Assembly: GCA_030038035.1 (NCBI GenBank)
Contig: JASHPP010000458.1
Location: forward strand, 1 to 16,093
DNA: 16,093 nucleotides
Origin: Trebonia sp.
GTDB taxonomy: Bacteria; Actinomycetota; Actinomycetes; Streptosporangiales; Streptosporangiaceae
Direction: 5' to 3'
In this document: positions 1 to 6,982 of the stretch, one piece after another
Layout of the letters: each line of letters begins with the position of its first letter
Numbering within the stretch: the stretch's first letter is position 1
Program-made: the position numbers and the translations under genes
Notes under the pieces: generated by a model
Seen by the model: only the letters and a program-made list of their open reading frames with translations
The model's database searches: none
Told to the model about the DNA's origin: nothing

Positions 1-845
1 CCGCGGCGCAGACAGCCGCGCCGACGGCGGTCGCGCCTGTGACGGCCGTTCCCGAAGCGGCCGCTGGCGCCCCGGCCGCCCCGGCTCCCGCCCCCGCCCG
101 GCCGGTGCTCGTCCCGTCGGCGCTGCGCGGCACCACGCAACGGCTGTCCAGGCCCCGCCAGGTCATCGCCAAGCGGATGGTCGAGTCGCTGCAGACCTCC
201 GCGCAGCTCACCACGGTCGTCGAGGCGGACGTCACGAACATCGCCAGGCTCCGCGACCGCGCCAAGGCCGACTTCCAGGCGCGCGAGGGTGTCAAGCTCA
301 CGTTCCTGCCGTTCGTCGCCCTGGCCGCCGTCGAGGCGCTCAAGGTGCACCCGAAGCTCAACGCGGTCATCGACGCCGAAAACATGCTGGTCACCTACCA
401 CGACGCCGAACATCTCGGCATCGCCGTGGACACCGAGCGCGGGCTGATGGTGCCGGTCATCCACAACGCGGGCGACCTGAACATCGGCGGGCTCGCCAAG
501 AAGATCAGCGACGTCGCCGCGCGGACCAGGTCCGGCCAGGTCGGCCCGGACGAGCTGTCCGGCGGCACGTTCACCGTGACGAACACCGGCAGCCGCGGCG
601 CGCTGTTCGACACCCCGATCCTCAACCAGCCGCAGGTCGGCATCCTCGGCGTCGGCACCGTGGTCAAGCGGCCTGTCGTCGTGGAGGACCCGGCGCTCGG
701 CGAGGTGATCGCGGTCAGGTCGATGGTGTACCTGGCGCTGACCTACGACCACCGGCTGGTCGACGGCGCCGACGCGGCGCGGTTCCTCGTCACGGTCCGG
801 AGCCGCCTGGAGGAAGGCGCGTTCGAGGCCGAACTCGGCCTGTGA
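1..845 (+). CDS. sucB: 2-oxoacid dehydrogenase E2 (dihydrolipoamide acyltransferase), C-terminal part
   Basis: This is the acyltransferase of a 2-oxoacid dehydrogenase complex, most likely the succinyltransferase of 2-oxoglutarate dehydrogenase in the TCA cycle. The gene is open at the left edge, so the lipoyl domain lies outside the window. The visible frame starts in an Ala/Pro-rich linker, runs through the start of the catalytic core ([17 protein letters not shown]) and carries the core motif DHRLVDG about 30 residues from the end; its His is the expected catalytic residue. The C-terminus EAELGL is short, as is usual. The substrate cannot be proven from the catalytic domain alone. The sucB choice rests on position, since lipB and lipA lie downstream in an order I recall from other actinomycetes. 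A GTG at 39 is only an internal codon of this frame, not the true start. Confidence 0.93.
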   Translation, partial: AAQTAAPTAVAPVTAVPEAAAGAPAAPAPAPARPVLVPSALRGTTQRLSRPRQVIAKRMVESLQTSAQLTTVVEADVTNIARLRDRAKADFQAREGVKLTFLPFVALAAVEALKVHPKLNAVIDAENMLVTYHDAEHLGIAVDTERGLMVPVIHNAGDLNIGGLAKKISDVAARTRSGQVGPDELSGGTFTVTNTGSRGALFDTPILNQPQVGILGVGTVVKRPVVVEDPALGEVIAVRSMVYLALTYDHRLVDGADAARFLVTVRSRLEEGAFEAELGL

Positions 846-858
846 CGCGAAGCGCGCG

Positions 859-1773
859 ATGAAGGTAGCGGTTACCGGCTCATCGGGGCTGATCGGTACC
901 GCGCTGACGGCCAGCCTGCGGGCGGACGGCCACCAGGTCGTCCGCCTTGTCAGGCGGCCGCCGCGCGGGGCCGACGAGGTGCGCTGGGACCCGCGGGCCG
1001 CCGACGCAGGCGATCCGGTCCTGTCCGGCGTCGACGCCTGCGTGCACCTGGCCGGCGCGGGAGTCGGCGACCACCGCTGGACCCGGGGCTACAAGGCCGA
1101 GATCCGGGCCAGCCGGGTGCTCGCCACCCGCGCCCTGGCGACCGCGCTCGCCGCGGCGCAGCCGGCCCCGAAGGCGCTGATCAGCGCGTCGGCGATCGGC
1201 TGGTACGGCGACACGGGCGGCGGGGAGGTCACCGAGGACGCCCCGGCGGGCAAGGGGTTTCTGTCGCGGGTGGTGTTCGACTGGGAGGCCGCCGCCGACC
1301 CCGCCAGGCAGGCGGACATCCGCGTCGCGCACCTGCGCAGCGGCCTGGTCCTTGGCAAGAGCGGCGGCGTGCTCGCCCGGCTCGCCCGGCCCGCCAGATT
1401 CGGCGTGCTGCCGAGGTTCGGCGACGGCAGCCAGGTGATGAGCTGGATCTCGCTCACCGACGAGATCCGCGCCATCCGTTTCCTGCTCGAGTCCGACGAC
1501 GCGGGCCGCAGCGGCGCCTACAACCTGACCGCGCCCAACCCGGTGACGGACTCCGAACTGACCGCGGCCCTGCACCACGCGTTCCGCCGGCCGGACTTCG
1601 GCTGGCTGCGGGTGCCCGCGCCGGTGCTGCGGCTGGCCCTCGGCGAGATGTCATCGGAGCTGCTGACCAGCGCCCGCGTGCTGCCCGGGCGCCTGCTCGC
1701 GGCCGGGTTCGAGTTCCGCTACCCGGCGGTGGGCGCCGCGCTCGCCGCCGAGCTCACGACCCAGGCTGCATGA
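859..1773 (+). CDS. TIGR01777 family NAD(P)-binding epimerase-like protein
   Basis: 304-residue member of the extended short-chain dehydrogenase family TIGR01777 (YfcH/SulA-like). The N-terminus MKVAVTGSSGLIG is the Rossmann nucleotide-binding loop. The segment SASAIGWYGDTGG near residue 110 is the family signature and places the Tyr of the active site. The last 50 or so residues (from FGWLRVPAPVLRLALGEMSS) match the DUF1731 tail that ends these proteins. The ATG lies 13 bases after the sucB stop with no clear ribosome site, so it is probably co-transcribed with, and translated after, sucB. Its 3' end overlaps the convergent dioxygenase gene by 20 bases. The enzymatic substrate of this family is unknown, and no reaction is claimed. 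Confidence 0.9.
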   Translation: MKVAVTGSSGLIGTALTASLRADGHQVVRLVRRPPRGADEVRWDPRAADAGDPVLSGVDACVHLAGAGVGDHRWTRGYKAEIRASRVLATRALATALAAAQPAPKALISASAIGWYGDTGGGEVTEDAPAGKGFLSRVVFDWEAAADPARQADIRVAHLRSGLVLGKSGGVLARLARPARFGVLPRFGDGSQVMSWISLTDEIRAIRFLLESDDAGRSGAYNLTAPNPVTDSELTAALHHAFRRPDFGWLRVPAPVLRLALGEMSSELLTSARVLPGRLLAAGFEFRYPAVGAALAAELTTQAA

Positions 1774-2623
1774 CGATCTCGAAGTGGGCGTGCCGGAACG
1801 GGACAGCGACGTTCCACTTCGCGGCCGCGGCGGGGTCGGTGACCTTCGCGAAGTCCACGACGAGCGACTTCTTCACCGCGAACACCGTGTCCGACTCGAT
1901 GTAGTCGCTGCCCGCCACGAACATGTGCGTGGTCAGCGGCCGGTGCCCGTCGGCGGTGACGATGAAGTGGATGTGCGCCGGCCGGTAGGCGTGCCGCCCG
2001 GTGGCGATGAGCAGCTCGCCGACCGGGCCGTCGGTCGGGATCGGGTACGGGCTCGGCACGACCGTGCGGAACCAGAACTCGCCGTTGGAGTCGGCGGTGA
2101 ACAGCCCGCGCCCGTTCGTGCGTGGCTGCACGTCCGGCTGCTGCACGTCGTAAAAGCCCTGGTCGTTGGCCTGCCAGACGTCCAGCTTCGCACCGGGCAG
2201 CGGCGTGCGGTCGACCGACACCACGCGCCCGGTGACCACGCACGGCGTGCCGCCGCCCACCAGGTCGATGTTCGCGCCGAGCTCGAGCACCGGCGATTCC
2301 ACGACGTGGAACGGGCCAAGCACCGTCGACTCGGTCGCGACGCCGAATTTCCTGTTGCTGATGGTCTCGACCAGCATCGACATCCCGAGCACGTCCGACA
2401 GCAGGATGAACTCCTGCCGGTCGTCGTCGCACTTGTGGCCGGTCCTGGTCAGGAAGTCGATCGCGGTCTCCCACTCAGGGATCGTCAGCTCGACGTCGCG
2501 GGCGAACGCGTGCAGGTGCCCGACCAGGCTGGTCAGGATCTCGCGCAGCCGGGGGTTCGTGGACGGGGCGAAGCTCTCGGTGACGGCGTCGGCTGCGGTT
2601 TCCTCGGTGAAATCGGTTGCCAT
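1754..2623 (-). CDS. intradiol ring-cleavage dioxygenase (hydroxyquinol/catechol 1,2-dioxygenase type)
   Basis: 289-residue non-haem Fe(III) dioxygenase that opens a catechol-type ring between the two hydroxyls. The N-terminal helical dimerisation part is residues 1-100 and the catalytic beta-sandwich follows. The four iron ligands can be placed by family spacing: Tyr158 in GFYDVQ, Tyr193 in SPYPIP, and His217 and His219 in YRPAHIHF. LDVWQANDQGFYDVQ resembles hydroxyquinol 1,2-dioxygenases more than classical CatA, but substrate cannot be settled by eye. The ATG at 2623 begins MATDFTEE. An in-frame ATG at 2731 would add a low-complexity Gly/Pro leader and is less likely. No muconate cycloisomerase, maleylacetate reductase or regulator lies beside it, so it is an isolated ring-cleavage gene inside a central-metabolism locus. 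Confidence 0.9.
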   Translation of the reverse strand: MATDFTEETAADAVTESFAPSTNPRLREILTSLVGHLHAFARDVELTIPEWETAIDFLTRTGHKCDDDRQEFILLSDVLGMSMLVETISNRKFGVATESTVLGPFHVVESPVLELGANIDLVGGGTPCVVTGRVVSVDRTPLPGAKLDVWQANDQGFYDVQQPDVQPRTNGRGLFTADSNGEFWFRTVVPSPYPIPTDGPVGELLIATGRHAYRPAHIHFIVTADGHRPLTTHMFVAGSDYIESDTVFAVKKSLVVDFAKVTDPAAAAKWNVAVPFRHAHFEIVMQPGS

Positions 2624-2730
2624 GCAGATGAGGCTACCGGGGGGAATGGGGGGCGGATAGCCCCCATTCCCGCAGGACCCGGCCGGGCAAACCACCCGAA
2701 CCGGGCGCCATCCACGCCCCCCAGGCGACA

Positions 2731-2794
2731 TAGGATACGAATTGCATGGACAAAACGGTAAAAACCGGGCATAGGAGCTGCGTTTCGTATCCTA
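2731..2794. repeat. long imperfect inverted repeat upstream of the dioxygenase gene
   Basis: TAGGATACGAA at 2731-2741 is repeated as its exact reverse complement at 2784-2794. Extending inwards gives 14 matches out of 16 per arm. The arms are 42 bases apart; the right arm contains the TAG stop of the membrane-protein gene and the left arm lies about 110 bases before the dioxygenase start. Each arm carries a TATCCT that could serve as a -10 box on the strand where it reads. It could be a paired operator or promoter region for the dioxygenase. Nothing identifies the protein that would bind it. Confidence 0.6.
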
Positions 2795-3388
2795 ACTTCG
2801 CGGCATTGGGGTAGTGTCCCCGTCGCGCCAGCGCCCGCCGAGCAGCGGTATGCGCCACAACGCGGGGATCGGTTTTCGCTCCGCCGCCTCGCTGATCGCG
2901 ACCAGCGCCGATAGCCGGATGAGGCGGCGGGCCGCATTGAACATCAGGAAGGCGATCGGCAGCTCGATGACGACCGCGGAGGCGACGCTCATCCACACAT
3001 CGCTCGTGCCCAGGTCGAGCAGCACGTCGAACCACGCGTCGCAGCACAGCAGCGTCCCCGTGATCAGCAGGAAGGCGATCACAATCTGGCGGCCGCGCCA
3101 GAACGCCCAGCCCGTGGCGGCGAACGCGGCGAGCAGCACGACGTCGAACCCGACCCACGCCAGCCGCCAGTGGGTCGCGGTGAAGTGCCGGTGCAAGGTG
3201 AGCCACAGCACGACGATCCAGCCGACCAGCACGGTACAGCAGATGATGGAGAACAGCACGGCGAGTTTCCTGCGCCTGCCCAAGTGCAGCTCGAGCAGCG
3301 GATGCGGGTAGTCAACAGCGGCAAGGCAACGGGCTAGCTCGCGGCGCTCGCCCGCGGTCATCTCGCGCAGATCGGCCTCGTTGATCAC
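2792..3388 (-). CDS. hypothetical four-helix integral membrane protein
   Basis: 198 residues from a GTG start, transcribed away from lipB. The N-terminal 40 residues are soluble and charged ([18 protein letters not shown]), ending in the basic stretch HLGRRRK. Four hydrophobic segments follow at about 42-65, 75-97, 101-124 and 132-152. A cytoplasmic tail ([17 protein letters not shown]) ends in DTTPMPRS. Cys pairs sit inside helices 1 and 3. I do not recognise a named family. The start was chosen because the next upstream residues (PNV, then Gly/Arg-rich) are the antisense of lipB. The gene lies 57 bases from the divergent lipB start, and its stop codon is inside the inverted repeat that precedes the dioxygenase gene. 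Confidence 0.7.
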   Translation of the reverse strand: MINEADLREMTAGERRELARCLAAVDYPHPLLELHLGRRRKLAVLFSIICCTVLVGWIVVLWLTLHRHFTATHWRLAWVGFDVVLLAAFAATGWAFWRGRQIVIAFLLITGTLLCCDAWFDVLLDLGTSDVWMSVASAVVIELPIAFLMFNAARRLIRLSALVAISEAAERKPIPALWRIPLLGGRWRDGDTTPMPRS

Positions 3389-3430
3389 GTTTGGGTTGTT
3401 CCCATCTGCCGCGCCGACCTCACGCGCGCC

Positions 3431-3444
3431 GTAATCTCGATTAC
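3431..3444 (+). promoter_or_regulatory. palindrome with possible leaderless -10 box before lipB
   Basis: GTAATC and GATTAC pair around a two-base centre directly before the GTG of lipB at 3445. Within it TAATCT (3432-3437) is a fair -10 hexamer, ending 7 bases before the start codon, as in leaderless actinobacterial transcripts. No good -35 is visible. No Shine-Dalgarno sequence precedes the GTG, which supports the leaderless reading. Confidence 0.4.
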
Positions 3445-4278
3445 GTGAAGGAACCCCTGGTGTACGCGCACGTCGGCTTCGGCTCGCACGCGGTCGACTA
3501 CATGGAGGCGTGGGCCCTGCAGCGGGCGGTGCACGCCCGGCGGGCGCTCGGCGAGATTCCGGACAGCTGCCTGCTGCTCGAGCACCAGCCCGTGTACACG
3601 GCCGGCAAGCGGACCGCGGTGTCCGACCGGCCGTTCGGCGACGCCGGCGCACCGGTGATCGACGTGGACCGCGGCGGCAAGATCACGTGGCACGGGCCCG
3701 GACAGCTCACCGCCTACCCGATCGTCAAGCTGCGCGAGCCGGTGGACGTGATGGCGTACGTCCGTTCGCTCGAAGAGGCGATGATCGCGGTCTGCGCCGA
3801 CTTCGGCGTGCGGGCGGCGCGGGTCGAGGGCCGCAGCGGCGCGTGGATTCCCGCTGCCGGCGACCTCCCCGACCGTAAGGTCGGCGCGATCGGCGCGCGG
3901 GTGGCGCGCGGCGTCACCATGCACGGGCTGGCGCTGAACTGCGACAACGACATGTCGTGGTTCGACAAGATCGTGCCGTGCGGCATCAGGGACGCGGGTG
4001 TCACATCGCTGACCGAGCAGACCGGCATCCGGGTGTCGGTCGCCGACGTCACGCCGCTGCTCGAGCGTCACCTGGCCGCCGCGCTCGGCTACCGCACCTG
4101 GCACCGCATGCACACGGTCTGCCCGCTGCTCACCTCGCCAACGGATCGCGCGAGCGCGTTAGCGGGGCTGCCGCGCGCCCGGGATGAGCACCGCGGTAGC
4201 AGGGCGCCAGCGCTCGGCGATCCATCAGGCGGCGCGGCGGCGCACCAGCCAGACGGCCGCGGCGATGAGCAGCGCTGA
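3445..4278 (+). CDS. lipB: octanoyltransferase LipB
   Basis: Transfers the octanoyl group from octanoyl-ACP to lipoyl domains, the first step of endogenous lipoate synthesis in the cytoplasm. Family motifs are clear: [18 protein letters not shown] (residues 76-93), GRSGAWI (129-135), [18 protein letters not shown] (144-161) and PCGI (178-181). Lys145 and Cys179 are the expected catalytic pair. The GTG at 3445 gives [11 protein letters not shown], a normal LipB beginning; upstream codons of the same frame lie in the divergent promoter region. The protein is 277 residues. The last 50 or so (from about TSPTDRAS) are Gly/Arg/Pro-rich, unlike a LipB end, and run 54 bases into the convergent permease gene. 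The tail could be a 3' frameshift or genuine drift. Confidence 0.93.
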   Translation: MKEPLVYAHVGFGSHAVDYMEAWALQRAVHARRALGEIPDSCLLLEHQPVYTAGKRTAVSDRPFGDAGAPVIDVDRGGKITWHGPGQLTAYPIVKLREPVDVMAYVRSLEEAMIAVCADFGVRAARVEGRSGAWIPAAGDLPDRKVGAIGARVARGVTMHGLALNCDNDMSWFDKIVPCGIRDAGVTSLTEQTGIRVSVADVTPLLERHLAAALGYRTWHRMHTVCPLLTSPTDRASALAGLPRARDEHRGSRAPALGDPSGGAAAHQPDGRGDEQR

Positions 4279-5103
4279 CAGCGCGAGCAGCCAGCCGCCC
4301 TCGATCCACTGGAACGGCCAGAACCGGCTGCCCGGCTGGTAGCTCGTCCACAGCGTGTACCCGTGCTTGACGAGGTACTGCGTGATGCTTGGGGACTGCG
4401 GGATTCCCCCGCCTTTCCCTGTCACCCGCGCCCCCTGCAGGGCCTGGGTGAGCGCGGGCTGGCTGACCGGCTGGCCGCCCTTGTACCACTGCTGGCTGAT
4501 GATCCACGCGAGGCGCGGCAGATCCGGCTGGCTGGTGCGCAGCGGCGTCAGGTAGTGCTGGCGCAGGTACAGGCCGACCGCGAGGGCGAGCCCGGTGTAG
4601 GCGGCCAGGGTCGCGGCGATCGCGGGGACGGCGCGGCGGATCAGCATGCCGGCCAGGGCGCCGATCGCGAAGGCGGCCAGCGTCCAGGCGGCGAACGCGA
4701 CCCCCCGCAGGTCGAACACCAGGGCAGCCAGCGGGATCGTGTTGGCGCCGCCGAAGAACAGCTGCTGGGAGAAGAACGGCTGGAAGTACCAGGAGAACAG
4801 CAGGCTGAACAGCCCGGCGGCGGCCGCCACCGCGGCCCCGAGCGGCACCAGCTTGGCGAGCGTCCAGCGCCACCGGCCGAAGCCCAGCGTCCAGGCGAAC
4901 CGGAAGGTGCCGGTCTCCAGCTCCCTGGACAGCACCGGTGCGCCGGCGAACGCCCCGATCAGCGCGGGCACCGCCTGCAGCAGGGTCGCGATGAGCTGGG
5001 CCGTCGGCCAGTCGGCCATGAAGTAGCCGGCCAGGTTCCCGCAGGCCCCTGAGCCTGCGGGCCGGCAGGCGACCGCGGCGGCGTAGGCGTGGTGCACCTG
5101 AAG
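4225..5103 (-). CDS. ABC-2 type transporter permease, N-terminally truncated
   Basis: Membrane subunit of an ABC exporter of the type paired with YtrA-like regulators in actinomycetes. The motif [21 protein letters not shown] followed by [19 protein letters not shown] marks the family; it sits just after the first large loop and before a series of hydrophobic helices. The C-terminus is WLVRRRAA. The first helix (about 40-45 residues) is missing: recognisable protein begins at [12 protein letters not shown], around base 5103, where the foreign segment starts. A GTG at 5097 gives a 290-residue frame but lacks a ribosome site and is unlikely to be the original start. With its N-terminus and ATPase partner both lost, the exporter is almost certainly non-functional. 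The 3' end overlaps lipB. Confidence 0.8.
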   Translation of the reverse strand, partial: LQVHHAYAAAVACRPAGSGACGNLAGYFMADWPTAQLIATLLQAVPALIGAFAGAPVLSRELETGTFRFAWTLGFGRWRWTLAKLVPLGAAVAAAAGLFSLLFSWYFQPFFSQQLFFGGANTIPLAALVFDLRGVAFAAWTLAAFAIGALAGMLIRRAVPAIAATLAAYTGLALAVGLYLRQHYLTPLRTSQPDLPRLAWIISQQWYKGGQPVSQPALTQALQGARVTGKGGGIPQSPSITQYLVKHGYTLWTSYQPGSRFWPFQWIEGGWLLALSALLIAAAVWLVRRRAA

Positions 5104-5120
5104 GCCGCGGCGGGCTGGGC

Positions 5121-5540
5121 GTGGGCGTGTCGTCGCCCGAGGCCCGGGCTGCCTTCAAGGCCGCTGAGCAGCGGATCGGCGCCACGACGCCGGGCAACCC
5201 GCGCCAGCCTGCCCGCGGTGACGCACCGCGCCGGCAGAAGACAGTCATGATTCCGGACATGGCCGGGCTCCCGATCGCCCCTGGCGGCGTTGTGCAGCGC
5301 AACGAGGAGACCGGCCGGGTGACCATCCGCCCGGTGGCCGCGCCGCGCACCTGCGACGCTGGCCACGTGGCGGAGCCGGACGCGAGGTACTGCCACATCG
5401 ACGGCCTGCCGGTCGGCACCCCGGACGAGCACGGCGCCGCCGAGGACGGCCGCCCCTGGCAGGACATCGAGGCCGCCCGCCAGCGCGAGCGCGAGGAGAT
5501 CGGGTACGAGCCGCCGCTATCCGGGCGGGTGGTCCCGTGA
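5121..5540 (+). CDS. hypothetical protein with CDAGH...C motif, possibly 5'-truncated
   Basis: 139 residues from a GTG only about 17 bases inside the left edge of the foreign segment, so the true beginning may have been lost. The sequence is hydrophilic: an Ala/Arg-rich start (SSPEARAAFKAAEQRIG), then VTIRPVAAPRTCDAGHVAEPDARYCHID around residues 70-95, and a charged end (EAARQREREEIGYEPP). The paired Cys/His residues suggest a small metal-binding knuckle. The CDAGH string recurs in the protein at 6366. The stop overlaps the GTG of the next gene (GTGA), so the two are probably coupled. No family recognised; a phage accessory or structural-module protein is possible. Confidence 0.55.
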   Translation: MGVSSPEARAAFKAAEQRIGATTPGNPRQPARGDAPRRQKTVMIPDMAGLPIAPGGVVQRNEETGRVTIRPVAAPRTCDAGHVAEPDARYCHIDGLPVGTPDEHGAAEDGRPWQDIEAARQREREEIGYEPPLSGRVVP

Positions 5541-5908
5541 CCGCGGCCAACCCCGCGATGTCCCTTGACGCGGTATCGTCCGCCCAGGACGGCAGCGGCA
5601 TGGACCTGACCGGCACCACTGCCGGCCCGCTTCCCACGACCATGTTCCTGACCGCCACGGTGACTGGCTGGGCCGATACATACAACCTGCAGGAGGTCGC
5701 CGCGTTCCCGTACGCGAACGTCGGGCTCGAGGTCTCCCGGGACAACTCCAACTTCGTCCGCGTGGCCAACGTGCTCGTCAACGGCGACGGCCAGTACAAG
5801 AGCGTCCCGGTCCAGGCACCGGCCCGCTACGCCCGCGCGGTGCTCGACGCGCTGCACACCCGCATCACCGCACTCACCCTGACCGCCTGGGTCGCTGGAG
5901 GTTCATAG
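5537..5908 (+). CDS. hypothetical protein, possible virion or beta-sandwich protein
   Basis: 123 residues starting with a GTG that overlaps the previous stop codon. The composition is rich in Thr, Val, Ala and Gly with alternating hydrophobic stretches (TMFLTATVTGWADTYN, VGLEVSRDNSNFVRVANVLV, ITALTLTAWVAGGS). This is typical of beta-strand proteins such as phage tail or head-decoration components. There is no signal peptide and no Cys. I do not recognise a named family; the virion suggestion comes from composition and from the small overlapping genes around it. The stop TAG shares its G with a GTG at 5908 that begins the next, broken frame. Confidence 0.55.
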   Translation: MTAANPAMSLDAVSSAQDGSGMDLTGTTAGPLPTTMFLTATVTGWADTYNLQEVAAFPYANVGLEVSRDNSNFVRVANVLVNGDGQYKSVPVQAPARYARAVLDALHTRITALTLTAWVAGGS

Positions 5909-6032
5909 TGGCTGAGGACTAGGCACGGAAACCGCCGAGTTCGCTGAGGGATCGACCGCGGGCACCGAGGCGGTCACCACCACGGACCCCGGAAAGCGCG
6001 AGTTCGCCGCTGCGTCAGCGCCTGGCATGTAG
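5908..6032 (+). pseudogene. short broken frame after 5537-5908
   Basis: The GTG at 5908 reads VAED and stops at TAG 5920-5922. From 5916 another frame without a start codon reads LGTETAEFAEGSTAGTEAV and onward to a TAG at 6030-6032, a plausible small acidic, Thr-rich protein. Restoring one frame needs a two-base deletion or one-base insertion near 5920. It looks like a small gene of the plus-strand run disabled by an indel, but it is too short to be sure it was ever coding. Confidence 0.3.
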
Positions 6033-6039
6033 CCCGCCC

Positions 6040-6366
6040 ATGGCGATCAGCCCGGGCGCCTTCTGGCGCCAACTCGGCATGACGCCGCCGACCGAGGCGG
6101 AGATGGCTGCCTACCGGCAGCTGCAGCTGGACATCGCGCGGGTCACGTCGGGCATCCCCCGCTGGGTCCTGGTCCGGTCGGCTGACGGCGGCGAGGTCAC
6201 CGAGGAGATCGTGTTCGAGCGGCGCTGCTGTAACTGCGGCGGCCCTACCGGTGATACGGCGCGCCGCACCTGGTGCGATTCCTGCAGGAAGAAATACCAC
6301 CGGGAACGCATGGCGGCCAAGCGCGCTGCCGACCCGGACTACGGGCGCCGGAAGACTGCGGGCTGA
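6040..6366 (+). CDS. small protein with C-terminal zinc-ribbon-like Cys cluster
   Basis: 108 residues from ATG 6040. The first 60 or so residues form a helical region (TPPTEAEMAAYRQLQLDIARV) followed by a strand-rich stretch. The C-terminal third carries RCCNCGGPTGDTARRTWCDSC, that is CxxC, then 13 residues and another CxxC, then a very basic tail (RKKYHRERMAAKRAADPDYG). This is the arrangement of a four-Cys zinc ribbon followed by a nucleic-acid-binding basic helix. Similar short proteins occur in actinophages, sometimes near HNH endonucleases, but no HNH core is present. The stop overlaps the next ATG (TGATG), so translation is probably coupled. Confidence 0.6.
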   Translation: MAISPGAFWRQLGMTPPTEAEMAAYRQLQLDIARVTSGIPRWVLVRSADGGEVTEEIVFERRCCNCGGPTGDTARRTWCDSCRKKYHRERMAAKRAADPDYGRRKTAG

Positions 6367-6665
6367 TGGGCCCGGTGACGGTGATCGTGTGCGACGCTGG
6401 CCACGAGCGCAGGTTCCGCGGCTTCGCCCCGGGCAGGCTCGATGTCCTCTGGTGCGTCAGGTGCGGGAGGTACAAGTACCCGGGCACCTGGCACCGCAAG
6501 ACAGCGGCGGCCCCCGGGGACCGCCGCCGTGCTGGTGTTGCTGGCTTAGCCGAAGGCGGCCTGCTGATGGGCCTTCGTGACTGCCACGATGACGACGATG
6601 ATGATGACTGCCGAGAGCAGGATGCCCACGCTCCCCCAGAAGACGCCCGATGTGGCCATCCATGA
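6366..6665 (+). CDS. small Cys-rich protein, 3' end uncertain
   Basis: The ATG overlaps the preceding stop. The first 45 residues look like a real small protein: VTVIVCDAGHERRFRGFAP, then LWCVRCGRYKYPGTWHRK, a CDAGH and CVRC pair that would make a zinc ribbon. After about residue 47 the frame crosses a strong hairpin (6504-6527) and then reads the antisense of the convergent membrane-protein gene, giving an artefactual Asp run. The open frame runs to 6665, but the functional end may be near the hairpin if a base is miscalled or a frameshift exists. The CDAGH string is shared with the protein at 5121. Confidence 0.45.
   Translation: MGPVTVIVCDAGHERRFRGFAPGRLDVLWCVRCGRYKYPGTWHRKTAAAPGDRRRAGVAGLAEGGLLMGLRDCHDDDDDDDCREQDAHAPPEDARCGHP
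6504..6527. terminator. near-perfect GC hairpin between convergent gene runs
   Basis: GCGGCGG pairs with CCGCCGC around an inner CCCC-GGGG, with a single C/A mismatch. It sits between the end of the plus-strand run (5121 onward) and the end of the minus-strand cassette (stop at 6546), the usual place for a bidirectional terminator. No T-run follows, as is common in actinomycetes. Confidence 0.55.
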
Positions 6666-6815
6666 AGGCTCGCGGTCCTCCGCGCGCGCATCCCTGCGGG
6701 AGACAGTCCCGAAGGTGACGGCCAGGATGGACCCGAGTCCCCCGAACCACAGCACGGCGAATGTCAGTGACAGGATGGCCAGCCTGTCGTGGACAGGGCG
6801 CTTAGTTATTATCAT
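6546..6815 (-). CDS. small two-helix membrane protein (DUF4190-like)
   Basis: Last gene of the minus-strand cassette, 89 residues. The start ATG at 6815 is preceded by GGAGGAGGGG and overlaps the stop of the gene before it (ATGA), which decides it over an in-frame upstream extension. Topology: short basic N-terminus (MIITKRPVHDRLA), helix at about 12-34, a charged loop (SRRDARAEDREPSWMATS), then a second helix very rich in Ile and Val, and a short tail AVTKAHQQAAFG. The first helix with a Gly-rich turn (FGGLGSILAVTFGTVSRR) resembles DUF4190-type proteins found in actinobacteria and phages. Function unknown. Confidence 0.65.
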   Translation of the reverse strand: MIITKRPVHDRLAILSLTFAVLWFGGLGSILAVTFGTVSRRDARAEDREPSWMATSGVFWGSVGILLSAVIIIVVIVAVTKAHQQAAFG

Positions 6816-6982
6816 TCCCCCTCCTCCTTCCTGGCCGGCACCGTCAGCATGATCAGCACGCCGAGCCAGGCCAGGCACACGCCGAGCCAGACGCCGAGCA
6901 GCACCCGGTGCTTCCGCAGGCCGATCCTGATCGACCACTGCGCGCACGCTGCCCATATCAGTACCCCGATGACGTCTGCCAT
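6812..6982 (-). CDS. 56-residue two-helix membrane miniprotein
   Basis: Starts at ATG 6982, which overlaps the stop of the upstream gene (TGATG), and ends in a TGA that overlaps the start of the next. The ribosome site is the GGGGG run 7 bases upstream. The sequence is two hydrophobic segments, MADVIGVLIWAACAQW and LLGVWLGVCLAWLGVLIML, joined by a basic hinge (SIRIGLRKHR), with a charged tail VPARKEEGE. No family is recognised. It is easily missed because a longer antisense-derived frame contains it, but the double stop/start overlap and the ribosome site make it a real member of the cassette. Confidence 0.65.
   Translation of the reverse strand: MADVIGVLIWAACAQWSIRIGLRKHRVLLGVWLGVCLAWLGVLIMLTVPARKEEGE

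Noticed and set aside
1719..2761. Long open frames on both strands across the dioxygenase gene
   Set aside because: They are Arg/Gly/Pro-rich shadows caused by high GC; the dioxygenase frame has all four iron ligands.
4130..5857. 575-codon minus-strand frame
   Set aside because: It is a composite of out-of-phase permease and antisense of the foreign genes, with no recognisable domain and Arg/Ala-rich composition.
6580..6610. Run of seven Asp codons on the plus strand
   Set aside because: It is the antisense of the Ile/Val-rich second helix of the membrane protein on the minus strand.
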